Shown here: positions 41,711 to 49,184 of the stretch, piece after piece
How the letters are laid out: each line of letters starts with the position of its first letter
How positions within the stretch are numbered: position 1 is the first letter of the stretch
NCBI GenBank assembly: GCA_035623275.1
Contig: DASPTT010000143.1
Location: forward strand, 1-64,000
DNA: 64,000 nt
Direction of reading: 5' to 3'
Origin: DASPTT01 sp035623275
Lineage (GTDB): Bacteria > Actinomycetota > Acidimicrobiia > Acidimicrobiales > UBA8190
Notes under the pieces: model-generated
The model's input: the letters and a program-made list of their open reading frames with translations, nothing else
Told to the model about the DNA's origin: nothing
Databases searched by the model: none
Position numbers and translations under genes: made by a program

Positions 41711-42460
41711 ATGTCAGGCCACTCGAAGTGGGCGACCACCAAGCACCGCAAGGCGGCGGTCGACCAGAAGCGGGCGAAGGTCTTCGCCAAGCTGATCCGC
41801 CAGCTCGAGGTCGCCGCGCGCGAGGGCGGCGCGGACCTCGACGCCAACCCGACGCTGCGGACGATGTTCGACAAGGCGCGCGCCGCGTCGGTGCCCCTCG
41901 ACACCATCGAGCGCGCCATCAAGCGCGGGACGGGCGACCTCGAGGGCGTGCGCTACGAGCCCGTCTCCTACGAGGGCTATGCCCCCGGGGGCGTCGCCAT
42001 CATCGTCGAGTGCCTCACCGACAACCGGAACCGCACCGGCGCGGAGGTCCGCAACGTCTTCAACCGCAACGGCGGGTCGATGGCCGAGCCCGGCGCCGTC
42101 TCGTGGCAGTTCGCCCGCAAGGGCGTCATCGAGCTCGACCGGTCCCTCGACGAGGACGCCGTCACCGAGGTGGCGGTCGAGGCGGGAGCCGAGGACCTCT
42201 CCGACGACGGTGACCGCTGGGTGGTCACGAGCGCCCCGACCGACCTGGCCGCGGTGCGCGAGGCGCTGTCGGCGGCCGGCATGGAGCCGCAGTCCGCCGA
42301 GCTCGCCATGGTCGCCACCAACACGGTCCCCGTGACCGAGGAGGGTGAGGCGCGCCGGGTGCTGCGCCTGCTCGAGGCGCTCGACGACGAGGACGACGTC
42401 CAGAACGTCTGGTCCAACTTCGACATCCCCGACGAGGTCCTCGCCGCCGCGGCCGACTGA
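41711..42460 (+). CDS. yebC: YebC/PmpR-family regulatory or translation-rescue protein
   Basis: This 249-residue protein shows the conserved family start (MSGHSKWATTKHRKAAVDQKR), AIKRGTGDLEG, YEGYAPGGVAIIVECLTDNRNRT and NGGSMAEPGAVSW. Family members are reported as DNA-binding regulators and, more recently, as aiding translation of proline stretches. It ends the pdxS-pdxT-yebC run; in many bacteria yebC precedes ruvC, as here with one gene between. Confidence 0.95.
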   Translation: MSGHSKWATTKHRKAAVDQKRAKVFAKLIRQLEVAAREGGADLDANPTLRTMFDKARAASVPLDTIERAIKRGTGDLEGVRYEPVSYEGYAPGGVAIIVECLTDNRNRTGAEVRNVFNRNGGSMAEPGAVSWQFARKGVIELDRSLDEDAVTEVAVEAGAEDLSDDGDRWVVTSAPTDLAAVREALSAAGMEPQSAELAMVATNTVPVTEEGEARRVLRLLEALDDEDDVQNVWSNFDIPDEVLAAAAD

Positions 42461-42618
42461 CCTGGGCAAACGTGCCCGTCCCGTGCCCGTCCCGCGGGCG
42501 AGGCGGGCGGGACCGCCAGAACGCGCCGGGCCCGGCGTTGTCCAGGCAGGGCGATCGTGGGAATCGCCGCCCGGCCGCCGCGCCGGGTCGGCTCGCAGTG
42601 TCCTGGAGGTACATCGTC

Positions 42619-43374
42619 GTGCGCCGCTGGACGGGAGGAACGTCGGGGCCGGGAACGTTCGCGCCGTGGCGCCGCCGCGACGCGGCCGCGCCCGCGCTGG
42701 TTCCAGGCCACGCCTCGAGGGCCACGAAGGTCGCCGCCGGGCTCCTCGCCGTGGCCGTGGTCCTGGCCCTGGTCGTGCTCACCACGACGAGCTCGCACCC
42801 CACGTCCTCCGGTCCCCAGGCGTCGGGCTCGTCGCACACCGTCGAGCACGTGACCGGGACGCCGGCGACGACGGGCTCCACCGTCCCCCTGGTCGTTCCC
42901 CCGCTGCCCACCGTGACGGCCACCACGCCCACCACCGCCGCCCGCGCCACCGCCACCGGCGCCTCCACCGGCACGCACCCGGCGGGCCTCTGCACGCCGC
43001 AGGACGTGGTGGTCACCGCGTCGACCGGCGCGCCGGCCTACCCGGCCGGGGCCGCGGTCAGCGCCACCACCACGCTGACCGTCCTGGTGTCGTGCCAATT
43101 CACGCCCGTCACCGTGGGCACGCACCACTGCGCGGCGACGCTGACGTTCGACGACGGCCAAGGCGCGCAGGTCTACCCGGCGCCGGGTCAGGACGTGCAG
43201 TGCGCCTCGCTGCCCAGCGGCGTGCTCAACGCCGGGACCAGGGCGACGGTCAGCCTCCAGTGGCCCCAGGCGCAGGGGGGGACGTACACGGCGGTGGCCT
43301 CGTGGACCTTCTCGAGCGGGGCCCAGGCCGCGTCGGAGAGCCGCGCCGCGTCGCCCGCCTTCACCGTCTCGTAG
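42619..43374 (+). CDS. Predicted membrane-anchored extracellular protein, unknown function
   Basis: This 251-residue protein has a short basic head, one membrane segment (about residues 36-55, VAAGLLAVAVVLALVVL), a Ser/Thr/Pro linker of about 65 residues and an extracellular domain of about 130 residues with four cysteines and beta-rich strands (TTLTVLVSC, ATLTFDD, TVSLQWPQA), perhaps an immunoglobulin-like fold. GGAGGT lies eight bases before the GTG at 42619, which decides the start. It sits between yebC and ruvC. No family was recognised. Confidence 0.68.
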   Translation: MRRWTGGTSGPGTFAPWRRRDAAAPALVPGHASRATKVAAGLLAVAVVLALVVLTTTSSHPTSSGPQASGSSHTVEHVTGTPATTGSTVPLVVPPLPTVTATTPTTAARATATGASTGTHPAGLCTPQDVVVTASTGAPAYPAGAAVSATTTLTVLVSCQFTPVTVGTHHCAATLTFDDGQGAQVYPAPGQDVQCASLPSGVLNAGTRATVSLQWPQAQGGTYTAVASWTFSSGAQAASESRAASPAFTVS

Positions 43375-43455
43375 CCGCCGCCAGGGCGCCGGGCCAGCCC
43401 CGCCCGCCCGATCGGGGCCGGGCCGGCCATCCACCCCGCAGGCGACGCCCGTTGC

Positions 43456-43461
43456 TAGGGT
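43456..43461 (+). promoter_or_regulatory. -10 element (TAGGGT) of ruvCAB
   Basis: TAGGGT ends seven bases before the ATG at 43469. No LexA box was recognised nearby. Confidence 0.5.
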
Positions 43462-43468
43462 CGAACGC

Positions 43469-44005
43469 ATGTTCGTACTGGGGGTCGACCCCGGCCTGTC
43501 GCGCTGCGGGTACGGCGCGGTGCGCAAGCGCGGGGGCCGCCTCGAGGCGGTGGCCGGCGGCGTGGTGTCCTCGGACCCAGCGGTGCCCCTGCCCGAGCGC
43601 CTGCGCGACCTGCTCCGGGAGCTGCAGGCGCTGCTTGAGGAGCTGCGGCCGGACACCGTGGCCGTGGAGCGGGTCTTCTTCCAGACCAACGCCCGCACGG
43701 CGATGGCCACCGGCCAGGCCAGCGGGATGGCCCTGGTCGCCGCGGCGGCGGCCGGCTGTGACGTCGTCCAGTACACGGCCAACGAGGTGAAGATGGCGGT
43801 CGTCGGCTACGGCGGCGCCACCAAGGAGCAGGTGCAGCGGATGGTGGCGTCCCAGCTCGGCATGGCCGAGCCCCCGCGTCCGCCCGACGTCGCCGACGCC
43901 CTGGCGCTGGCCGTGTGCCATCTCGCCGCCGAGCCGCTGCGGCGCGCCCTGTCGAGCGCGGGGGCAGGGGCGGGGGCCGGGCCGAGGCCGAGGGTGCCGT
44001 CGTGA
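43469..44005 (+). CDS. ruvC: Holliday junction resolvase RuvC
   Basis: This 178-residue endonuclease cuts Holliday junctions. Its acidic catalytic residues are visible in GVDPGLSRCGYG, AVERVFFQTN and the C-terminal PPDVADALALAVCH. It is the first of the ruvC-ruvA-ruvB operon, with stop-start overlaps at both joints (GTGA, ATGA), so the three proteins are made together. Confidence 0.95.
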   Translation: MFVLGVDPGLSRCGYGAVRKRGGRLEAVAGGVVSSDPAVPLPERLRDLLRELQALLEELRPDTVAVERVFFQTNARTAMATGQASGMALVAAAAAGCDVVQYTANEVKMAVVGYGGATKEQVQRMVASQLGMAEPPRPPDVADALALAVCHLAAEPLRRALSSAGAGAGAGPRPRVPS

Positions 44006-44598
44006 TCGGCTGGCTCCGGGGCTCGGTGATCGCGCGCACCGCCGAGGGGGAGCTGCTGCTCGACGTGGGCGGGGTCGGCTACCGGGTGTCGGTGCCGCCC
44101 CGCCTCCTCGCCACCGCCGGCGACCCGGGCGCCGACCTCGCGCTGCACGTGCACACCCACGTGCGCGAGGACGCCATCGTGCTCTACGGCTTCGTCTCCA
44201 CCGAGGAGCGTCGCTGCTTCGAGGCCCTCCTCGGGGCGCACGGCGTGGGCCCGGCGCTGGCCCTGTCCATCGTGTCGGTGTTCTCGCCCGACGAGCTGGT
44301 GCGGGCGGTGACCACCGAGGACCTGGCCGCGCTGTGTGCCGTGCCCGGCGTGGGGCGCAAGACCGCGGCGCGCCTCGTGATCGACCTGCGCTCGAAGCTG
44401 GCGCCGGGCGACGACCTCCCCGTCGTCACCGCGCTGCCCGGCGCGGCGGGTGAGGCGCGCAGCGAGGTGCGCGCCGCGTTGGCCGAGCTCGGCTACGGCC
44501 CCGACGAGATCCGACGCGCCTTGCAGGTGGCACCGCCCGAAGGTGCGGTGGAGGAGATGCTGCGGGCCGCGTTGCGCGAGCTGGCCGGTGCCCGATGA
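44002..44598 (+). CDS. ruvA: Holliday junction branch-migration subunit RuvA
   Basis: This 198-residue DNA-binding subunit has the N-terminal OB domain (MIGWLRGSVIARTAEGELLL), helix-hairpin-helix segments (LLGAHGVGPALALSIVS and LCAVPGVGRKTAARLVIDL) and a C-terminal RuvB-contacting domain (VRAALAELGYGPDEIRRAL). The GTG start overlaps the ruvC stop. Confidence 0.95.
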   Translation: MIGWLRGSVIARTAEGELLLDVGGVGYRVSVPPRLLATAGDPGADLALHVHTHVREDAIVLYGFVSTEERRCFEALLGAHGVGPALALSIVSVFSPDELVRAVTTEDLAALCAVPGVGRKTAARLVIDLRSKLAPGDDLPVVTALPGAAGEARSEVRAALAELGYGPDEIRRALQVAPPEGAVEEMLRAALRELAGAR

Positions 44599-45716
44599 CG
44601 GCGCGGCGCGAGGTCGTGGGCGGTGCCGCCGCCGGGGCCGAGGTCGAGGAGGGGCCGCCGGGCTCGTCGGGGACGCGGCCGGTGGACCCTGTCGCCGACC
44701 CCGCGGACCTGGCCGACGAGGTCCGGCTCCGCCCGCGGCGCCTCGACGAATTCCTCGGCCAGCCCCAGCTGACCGAGCACCTCGAGATCGTCATCGAGGC
44801 GGCCCGCCGGCGCGGCCAGCCGGTCGACCACCTGCTGTTCGCGGGGCCACCGGGCCTCGGCAAGACGAGCCTGGCCGGCATCGTCGCCGGAGAGATGGGG
44901 GTCGGTCTTCGCGTCACCTCGGGCCCCGCCCTGGTGCGCACCGGCGACCTCGCCGCCATCCTCACCGACCTCCAGCACGGCGACGTGCTGTTCATCGACG
45001 AGATCCACCGTCTGCCCAAGGCGGTGGAGGAGGTCCTCTACCCGGCCATGGAGGACTTCCAGCTCGACATCCTGATCGGCAAGGGCCCCACGGCGCGCTC
45101 CATCCGGCTGGAGCTGCCGCGCTTCACCCTCGTCGGCGCCACCACGCGTGCGGGCCTGCTCACGGGCCCGCTGCGGGACCGCTTCGGCTTCGTCGGGCGC
45201 GTCGACCTCTACGAGCCCGAGGACCTGCGCGCCATCGTGCGACGGGCCGCGGGGATCCTGGGGATCGACACCGACGACGACGCCGCGGCGGTGATCGCGG
45301 CGCGCGCCCGTGGCACCCCGCGCATCGCCAACCGCCTGCTCCGGCGAGTGCGCGACTACGTGGAGGTCCGGGCGCACGGTGCCGTCACCGCGGCGCTGGC
45401 CGGCGATGGCCTCGAGCTCTTCGGGGTGGACGGGCTCGGTCTCGACAAGGTGGACCGCGCCATCCTGGACGCGCTGTGCCGCCGCTTCGACGGCCGGCCG
45501 GTGGGGCTCGTGACCCTGGCCCAGTGCGTGGGCGAGGAGCCCGACACCGTCGAGGAGGCCTACGAGCCGTTCCTCCTGCGCCAGGGCATGATCCAGCGCA
45601 CCCCCCGGGGCCGGGTGGCCACGCCCAGGGCGTTCGAGCACCTCGGCGTGGCCGCCGACGCCCCGCCCGGCGCCGCCCGGTCGGCCCCGGCGGCGACCGC
45701 ACCGTCGCTGTGGTGA
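44595..45716 (+). CDS. ruvB: Holliday junction branch-migration ATPase RuvB
   Basis: This 373-residue AAA+ motor has Walker A GPPGLGKTSLAG, Walker B DVLFIDEIHRL, sensor LVGATTRAGLLTGPLRDRFG and a C-terminal winged helix (GLVTLAQCVGEEPDTVEE...GMIQRTPRGRV). A 35-residue acidic N-terminal extension precedes the conserved LRPRRLDEFLGQ. Confidence 0.96.
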   Translation: MTARREVVGGAAAGAEVEEGPPGSSGTRPVDPVADPADLADEVRLRPRRLDEFLGQPQLTEHLEIVIEAARRRGQPVDHLLFAGPPGLGKTSLAGIVAGEMGVGLRVTSGPALVRTGDLAAILTDLQHGDVLFIDEIHRLPKAVEEVLYPAMEDFQLDILIGKGPTARSIRLELPRFTLVGATTRAGLLTGPLRDRFGFVGRVDLYEPEDLRAIVRRAAGILGIDTDDDAAAVIAARARGTPRIANRLLRRVRDYVEVRAHGAVTAALAGDGLELFGVDGLGLDKVDRAILDALCRRFDGRPVGLVTLAQCVGEEPDTVEEAYEPFLLRQGMIQRTPRGRVATPRAFEHLGVAADAPPGAARSAPAATAPSLW

Positions 45717-45769
45717 GGGCGTCCCGAGCGCGGTCGGTCCCGTGCCCGGGAGGGCGTCAGGGGCTCGGC

Positions 45770-45775
45770 TAAGGT
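45770..45775 (+). promoter_or_regulatory. -10 element (TAAGGT) of yajC-secD-secF
   Basis: TAAGGT lies 55 bases before the ATG at 45831, so this message has a leader. It also makes the GTG at 45777 an unlikely start. Confidence 0.4.
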
Positions 45776-45830
45776 CGTGCGCTCGGAGCCCGTCGGCGCA
45801 CGGCCGGCGCCCGCCGGAGACCACCACGTG

Positions 45831-46331
45831 ATGACCATGCAACCCGCGGCCTTCGCCGTCCTCCTGGCCGCCAGTTCGAGCTCGTCGGCCAAGCCCTCCG
45901 CGGCCGGGACCCTGGCCAGCCTCCTGCCGCTCGTGCTCATCGGGGTCCTCGCCTGGCTGTTGTTCTTCCGGCCCCGCGCCCAGCAGGCCAAGCGCCAGCG
46001 CGAGGAGATGATGACGCTGGACGTGGGCGACGAGATCCTCACCGGCGCAGGCATCTTCGGGACCATCGTGGAGATCGACGGCGATCGCGTCGTCCTGGAG
46101 ACCGCGCCCGGGAGCCGGGTGACGGTCCTGCGCTCGACCATCGCCCGGCGGCTGACGGAGCCCCCGCCCGTCGAGGAGGAGCACGACGAGTGGGACGTCC
46201 ACGACGGCGACGACTGGGGTGACGAGGGGTCGCACGGCTCGCCGCCGGCATCGGGCAACGGGCACGGGGGCGTGACACCCGAGGACAACGGCCGCGGTGG
46301 GGACGGGGCCCACTCCGGCGAGAGCGGGTAG
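45831..46331 (+). CDS. yajC: Preprotein translocase auxiliary subunit YajC
   Basis: This 166-residue protein has one membrane helix (LASLLPLVLIGVLAWLLFF) followed by RPRAQQAKRQREEMMTLDVGDEILTGAGIFGTI, the YajC core. A longer than usual acidic Gly/His-rich tail of about 60 residues follows. Start at ATG 45831, with GGAGA ten bases upstream. secD starts two bases after its stop. Confidence 0.92.
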   Translation: MTMQPAAFAVLLAASSSSSAKPSAAGTLASLLPLVLIGVLAWLLFFRPRAQQAKRQREEMMTLDVGDEILTGAGIFGTIVEIDGDRVVLETAPGSRVTVLRSTIARRLTEPPPVEEEHDEWDVHDGDDWGDEGSHGSPPASGNGHGGVTPEDNGRGGDGAHSGESG

Positions 46332-46333
46332 CC

Positions 46334-47857
46334 GTGCACCAGCAACGGCGTCTCCTCGTCACGCTGCTCGTCACGGTGGGCCTCGCCGCCGTGGTGCTCG
46401 TCGCCTGCCTCGCCGCCGGGTGGTCGCCCAAGCTGGGCCTCGACCTGGCCGGTGGGGCCGAGGTCATCTACCAGCCCGCGCACCCGATCTCGTCGGGCGA
46501 GATGAACACCACGGTGAGCATCATCACGAACCGGGTCAACGCGCTCGGGGCGTCGGGGGCGACTGTGCAGTCGCAGGGCAACAACGTCGTGGTCCAGCTT
46601 CCCGGCGTGAAGAACCCCAACGCCATCATCGCCGCCATCGGGCGCACGGCCCAGCTCTACTTCCGCCCGGTCCTGTGCCTCGCCGGCCCCTACACGGGCA
46701 CGACGACGCTGGGCAACACGGGACCGCTCCCCCAGTGCGGGGCCCAGTACCAGACCACGGCCGCCAACCTCAACGTCCAGCCCAACTCCGCCGCCTCGGC
46801 CGGCTACACGTCCAACAACATCGGTCCCGACCCGCAGTTCAGCGCCTTCCGGGCCACCACCCCTGACGGCGACCTCGCCGATCGCACGGTGCTCCTGGTG
46901 TCGATCCCCAGCTCGGGGGGCGCGAGCCAGCGCTACGTGTGCGGGCCGGCCCAGCTGACGGGCACCTCCGTGGCGTCGGCCCAGGCGGTGTTCCTCCAGT
47001 CGGGGGAGTGGGCGGTGGAGTACACGCTCACGGCCAACGGCGCGGCGCGCTGGGACCAGGTGGCCCAGCAGAACTTCCACGCCATGGTGGCCATCGACCT
47101 CGACGCCCAGGTCCAGAGCGCGCCGATCATCCAGCCGACCCAGAGCACCTTCAGCTCGTTCCAGGGCAAGGGCCAGATCAGCGGCAACTTCACCGAGGCC
47201 GGGGCCAAGAACCTGGCGCTCGCCCTCAACTACGGCGCCCTGCCCGTGCGCCTGGTCCAGATCAACAAGCAGACGGTGTCGCCGTCGCTCGGGAAGTCGT
47301 CGCTCAAGGCCGGGCTGGCCGCCGGCATCGGCGGCCTGGTGCTCGTCCTCATCTACATGCTCCTCTACTACCGGGCGCTGGGCTTCGTCGTCATCTGCGG
47401 CCTGGTGGTCACCGGCGCGTACCTGTGGGCGATCATCTCGGCGCTGGGCCGTAGCGGCATGAACCTCACGCTGGACCTGGCCGGGGTGACCGGGCTCATC
47501 CTGTCCATCGGCATCACCGTGGACTCCTACGTCATCTACTTCGAGCGCCTCAAGGACGAGGCGCGCTCGGGGCGCTCGGTGCGCACCAGCGTGGGGGTGA
47601 GCTTCACGGGTGCGTTCCGCACGATCCTTGCCGCCGACCTGGTCTCCATGATGGGTGCCATCGTCCTGTGGCTGCTGGCCGCGGGCGAGGTGCGGGGCTT
47701 CGCCTTCATGCTCGGGCTGGCCACGCTGATGAACATCGTGATCACGTACTTCTTCACCCGGCCCTTCGTCATGCTGCTCGGCCGCAGTGAGCGCTTCACC
47801 CAGGCGCGGCGGGTGGGTGTGGCCAAGGGTCTGGCCGTCGAGAGCGGGGCGGGATGA
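46334..47857 (+). CDS. secD: Protein translocase subunit SecD
   Basis: This 507-residue membrane protein uses proton-motive force to help pull proteins out of the Sec channel. The first helix is followed by LGLDLAGGAEVIYQP, a large extracellular P1 domain (about residues 50-300) that is Gln/Asn-rich, and five C-terminal helices including the conserved GLILSIGITVDSYVIYFERLKDE. GTG start. It overlaps secF (ATGA), with which it forms a complex. Confidence 0.95.
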   Translation: MHQQRRLLVTLLVTVGLAAVVLVACLAAGWSPKLGLDLAGGAEVIYQPAHPISSGEMNTTVSIITNRVNALGASGATVQSQGNNVVVQLPGVKNPNAIIAAIGRTAQLYFRPVLCLAGPYTGTTTLGNTGPLPQCGAQYQTTAANLNVQPNSAASAGYTSNNIGPDPQFSAFRATTPDGDLADRTVLLVSIPSSGGASQRYVCGPAQLTGTSVASAQAVFLQSGEWAVEYTLTANGAARWDQVAQQNFHAMVAIDLDAQVQSAPIIQPTQSTFSSFQGKGQISGNFTEAGAKNLALALNYGALPVRLVQINKQTVSPSLGKSSLKAGLAAGIGGLVLVLIYMLLYYRALGFVVICGLVVTGAYLWAIISALGRSGMNLTLDLAGVTGLILSIGITVDSYVIYFERLKDEARSGRSVRTSVGVSFTGAFRTILAADLVSMMGAIVLWLLAAGEVRGFAFMLGLATLMNIVITYFFTRPFVMLLGRSERFTQARRVGVAKGLAVESGAG

Positions 47858-49128
47858 CCGACACCATCGACCAGGAGCAGCAAGAGGCGCCGCCCGAGAA
47901 GCGGCCCAACGCCTTCGTGCGCCTCTATCGCGGCGAGACGTCCTTCGACTTCGTCGGGCGCCGGCGCTGGTGGTACGCCCTGTCGGGGACGATCATCGCC
48001 ATCGGGCTGATCTCGCTCGCCACCAAGGGGCTCAACCTCGGCATCGAGTTCCAGGGCGGCACCTCGTGGACCGTCGTCGCCACGCCGCCCGTCCCGAGCG
48101 TCGCCGAGGTGAGCTCCAACGTCCAGGCCGCCGGCGTGCCCAACCCCACCGTGCAGATCCTGGGCAACAAGACGATCGTGGTGCAGGCCGACCTCAAGCG
48201 CCTAGCCCAGACGGTCCGCTCGGCCCAGATCACCAAGGTCCAGGCGTCGCTGGCGCAGCTGTCGCACGTCTCGGTGAACGAGGTGTCGGTCCAAGACGTC
48301 GGGCCCACCTGGGGCAGCCAGGTCACGAACAAGGCGATCGAGGCCATGATCGTCTTCTTCGTCCTGGTCACGATCTACATCTCGTTCCGCTTCCAGTGGC
48401 GCATGGCCGTCGCCGCCTTGCTCAAGGTCGTCCTGCACGACCTGGTGATCACCATCGGCATCTTCTCGTTGGTGGGCTTCCAGGTGACCCCCGCCGCGGT
48501 CATCGCGGTGCTGACCATCATGGGGTACTCGCTCTACGACACGGTCGTGGTCTTCGACAGGATCACGGAGAACTCCAAGGGCCTCGGCGCCTCGCGCCGG
48601 ATGAGCTACTCGGACATGGTCAACCTGTCGCTCAACCAGGTGCTGGCCCGCTCGCTCAACACGTCGCTCGTGGCCGTGCTGCCGGTGCTGTCCATCCTGA
48701 TCATCGGCGCGCAGGTGCTCGGTGCCACGACGCTCCAGAGCTTCGGGCTCCCCCTGGTGATCGGCATCGTGGCCGGGGCGTACTCGTCGATCTTCATCGC
48801 CGCCCCGGCCCGTTCGGGGACCAAGGCCGACCGCCTGCGCGGGGCCAGCGCGCGCGGCGGGACGACGGTGCTCACCCCCAAGGCCGCCGCCCAGCTGAGC
48901 GGGGCGCGGGCCGGGGGCGGCGGGGGCCGGGCCGCCAAGGGTGACGGCCGCATCGTGCCCGGCGCCGCCGGCGCCCGGACGACCAACGGGTCGGGCGGGT
49001 CCAAGGCGGGCGCCGCCAAGGCCGGCCAGGACGGCGCGGCCAGGGCGACGGCGGGCGCGGGGCCCGCCGAGGGGCCGCGACGGCCGCCGCCCCGCCCGCG
49101 CAAGAAGAAGAGCGGCCGGCGCCGCTGA
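47854..49128 (+). CDS. secF: Protein translocase subunit SecF
   Basis: The 424-residue partner of SecD has NLGIEFQGGTSWTV after the first helix, IMGYSLYDTVVVFDRITEN in the fourth helix region, and the final GAYSSIFIAAP helix. A cytoplasmic tail of about 110 residues follows. It is Gly/Ala/Arg-rich and ends KKKSGRRR, much longer than in most SecF proteins. No apt gene separates secF from rel here, unlike in M. tuberculosis. Confidence 0.94.
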   Translation: MTDTIDQEQQEAPPEKRPNAFVRLYRGETSFDFVGRRRWWYALSGTIIAIGLISLATKGLNLGIEFQGGTSWTVVATPPVPSVAEVSSNVQAAGVPNPTVQILGNKTIVVQADLKRLAQTVRSAQITKVQASLAQLSHVSVNEVSVQDVGPTWGSQVTNKAIEAMIVFFVLVTIYISFRFQWRMAVAALLKVVLHDLVITIGIFSLVGFQVTPAAVIAVLTIMGYSLYDTVVVFDRITENSKGLGASRRMSYSDMVNLSLNQVLARSLNTSLVAVLPVLSILIIGAQVLGATTLQSFGLPLVIGIVAGAYSSIFIAAPARSGTKADRLRGASARGGTTVLTPKAAAQLSGARAGGGGGRAAKGDGRIVPGAAGARTTNGSGGSKAGAAKAGQDGAARATAGAGPAEGPRRPPPRPRKKKSGRRR

Positions 49129-49172
49129 CCCTCGCGGCGAGCGCGATAGCGCCTGCGCACCAGGCGGGCAGG

Positions 49173-49178
49173 TACCCT
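49173..49178 (+). promoter_or_regulatory. -10 element (TACCCT) of rel
   Basis: TACCCT ends six bases before the ATG at 49185, a leaderless arrangement. Confidence 0.5.
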
Positions 49179-49184
49179 CGATAC

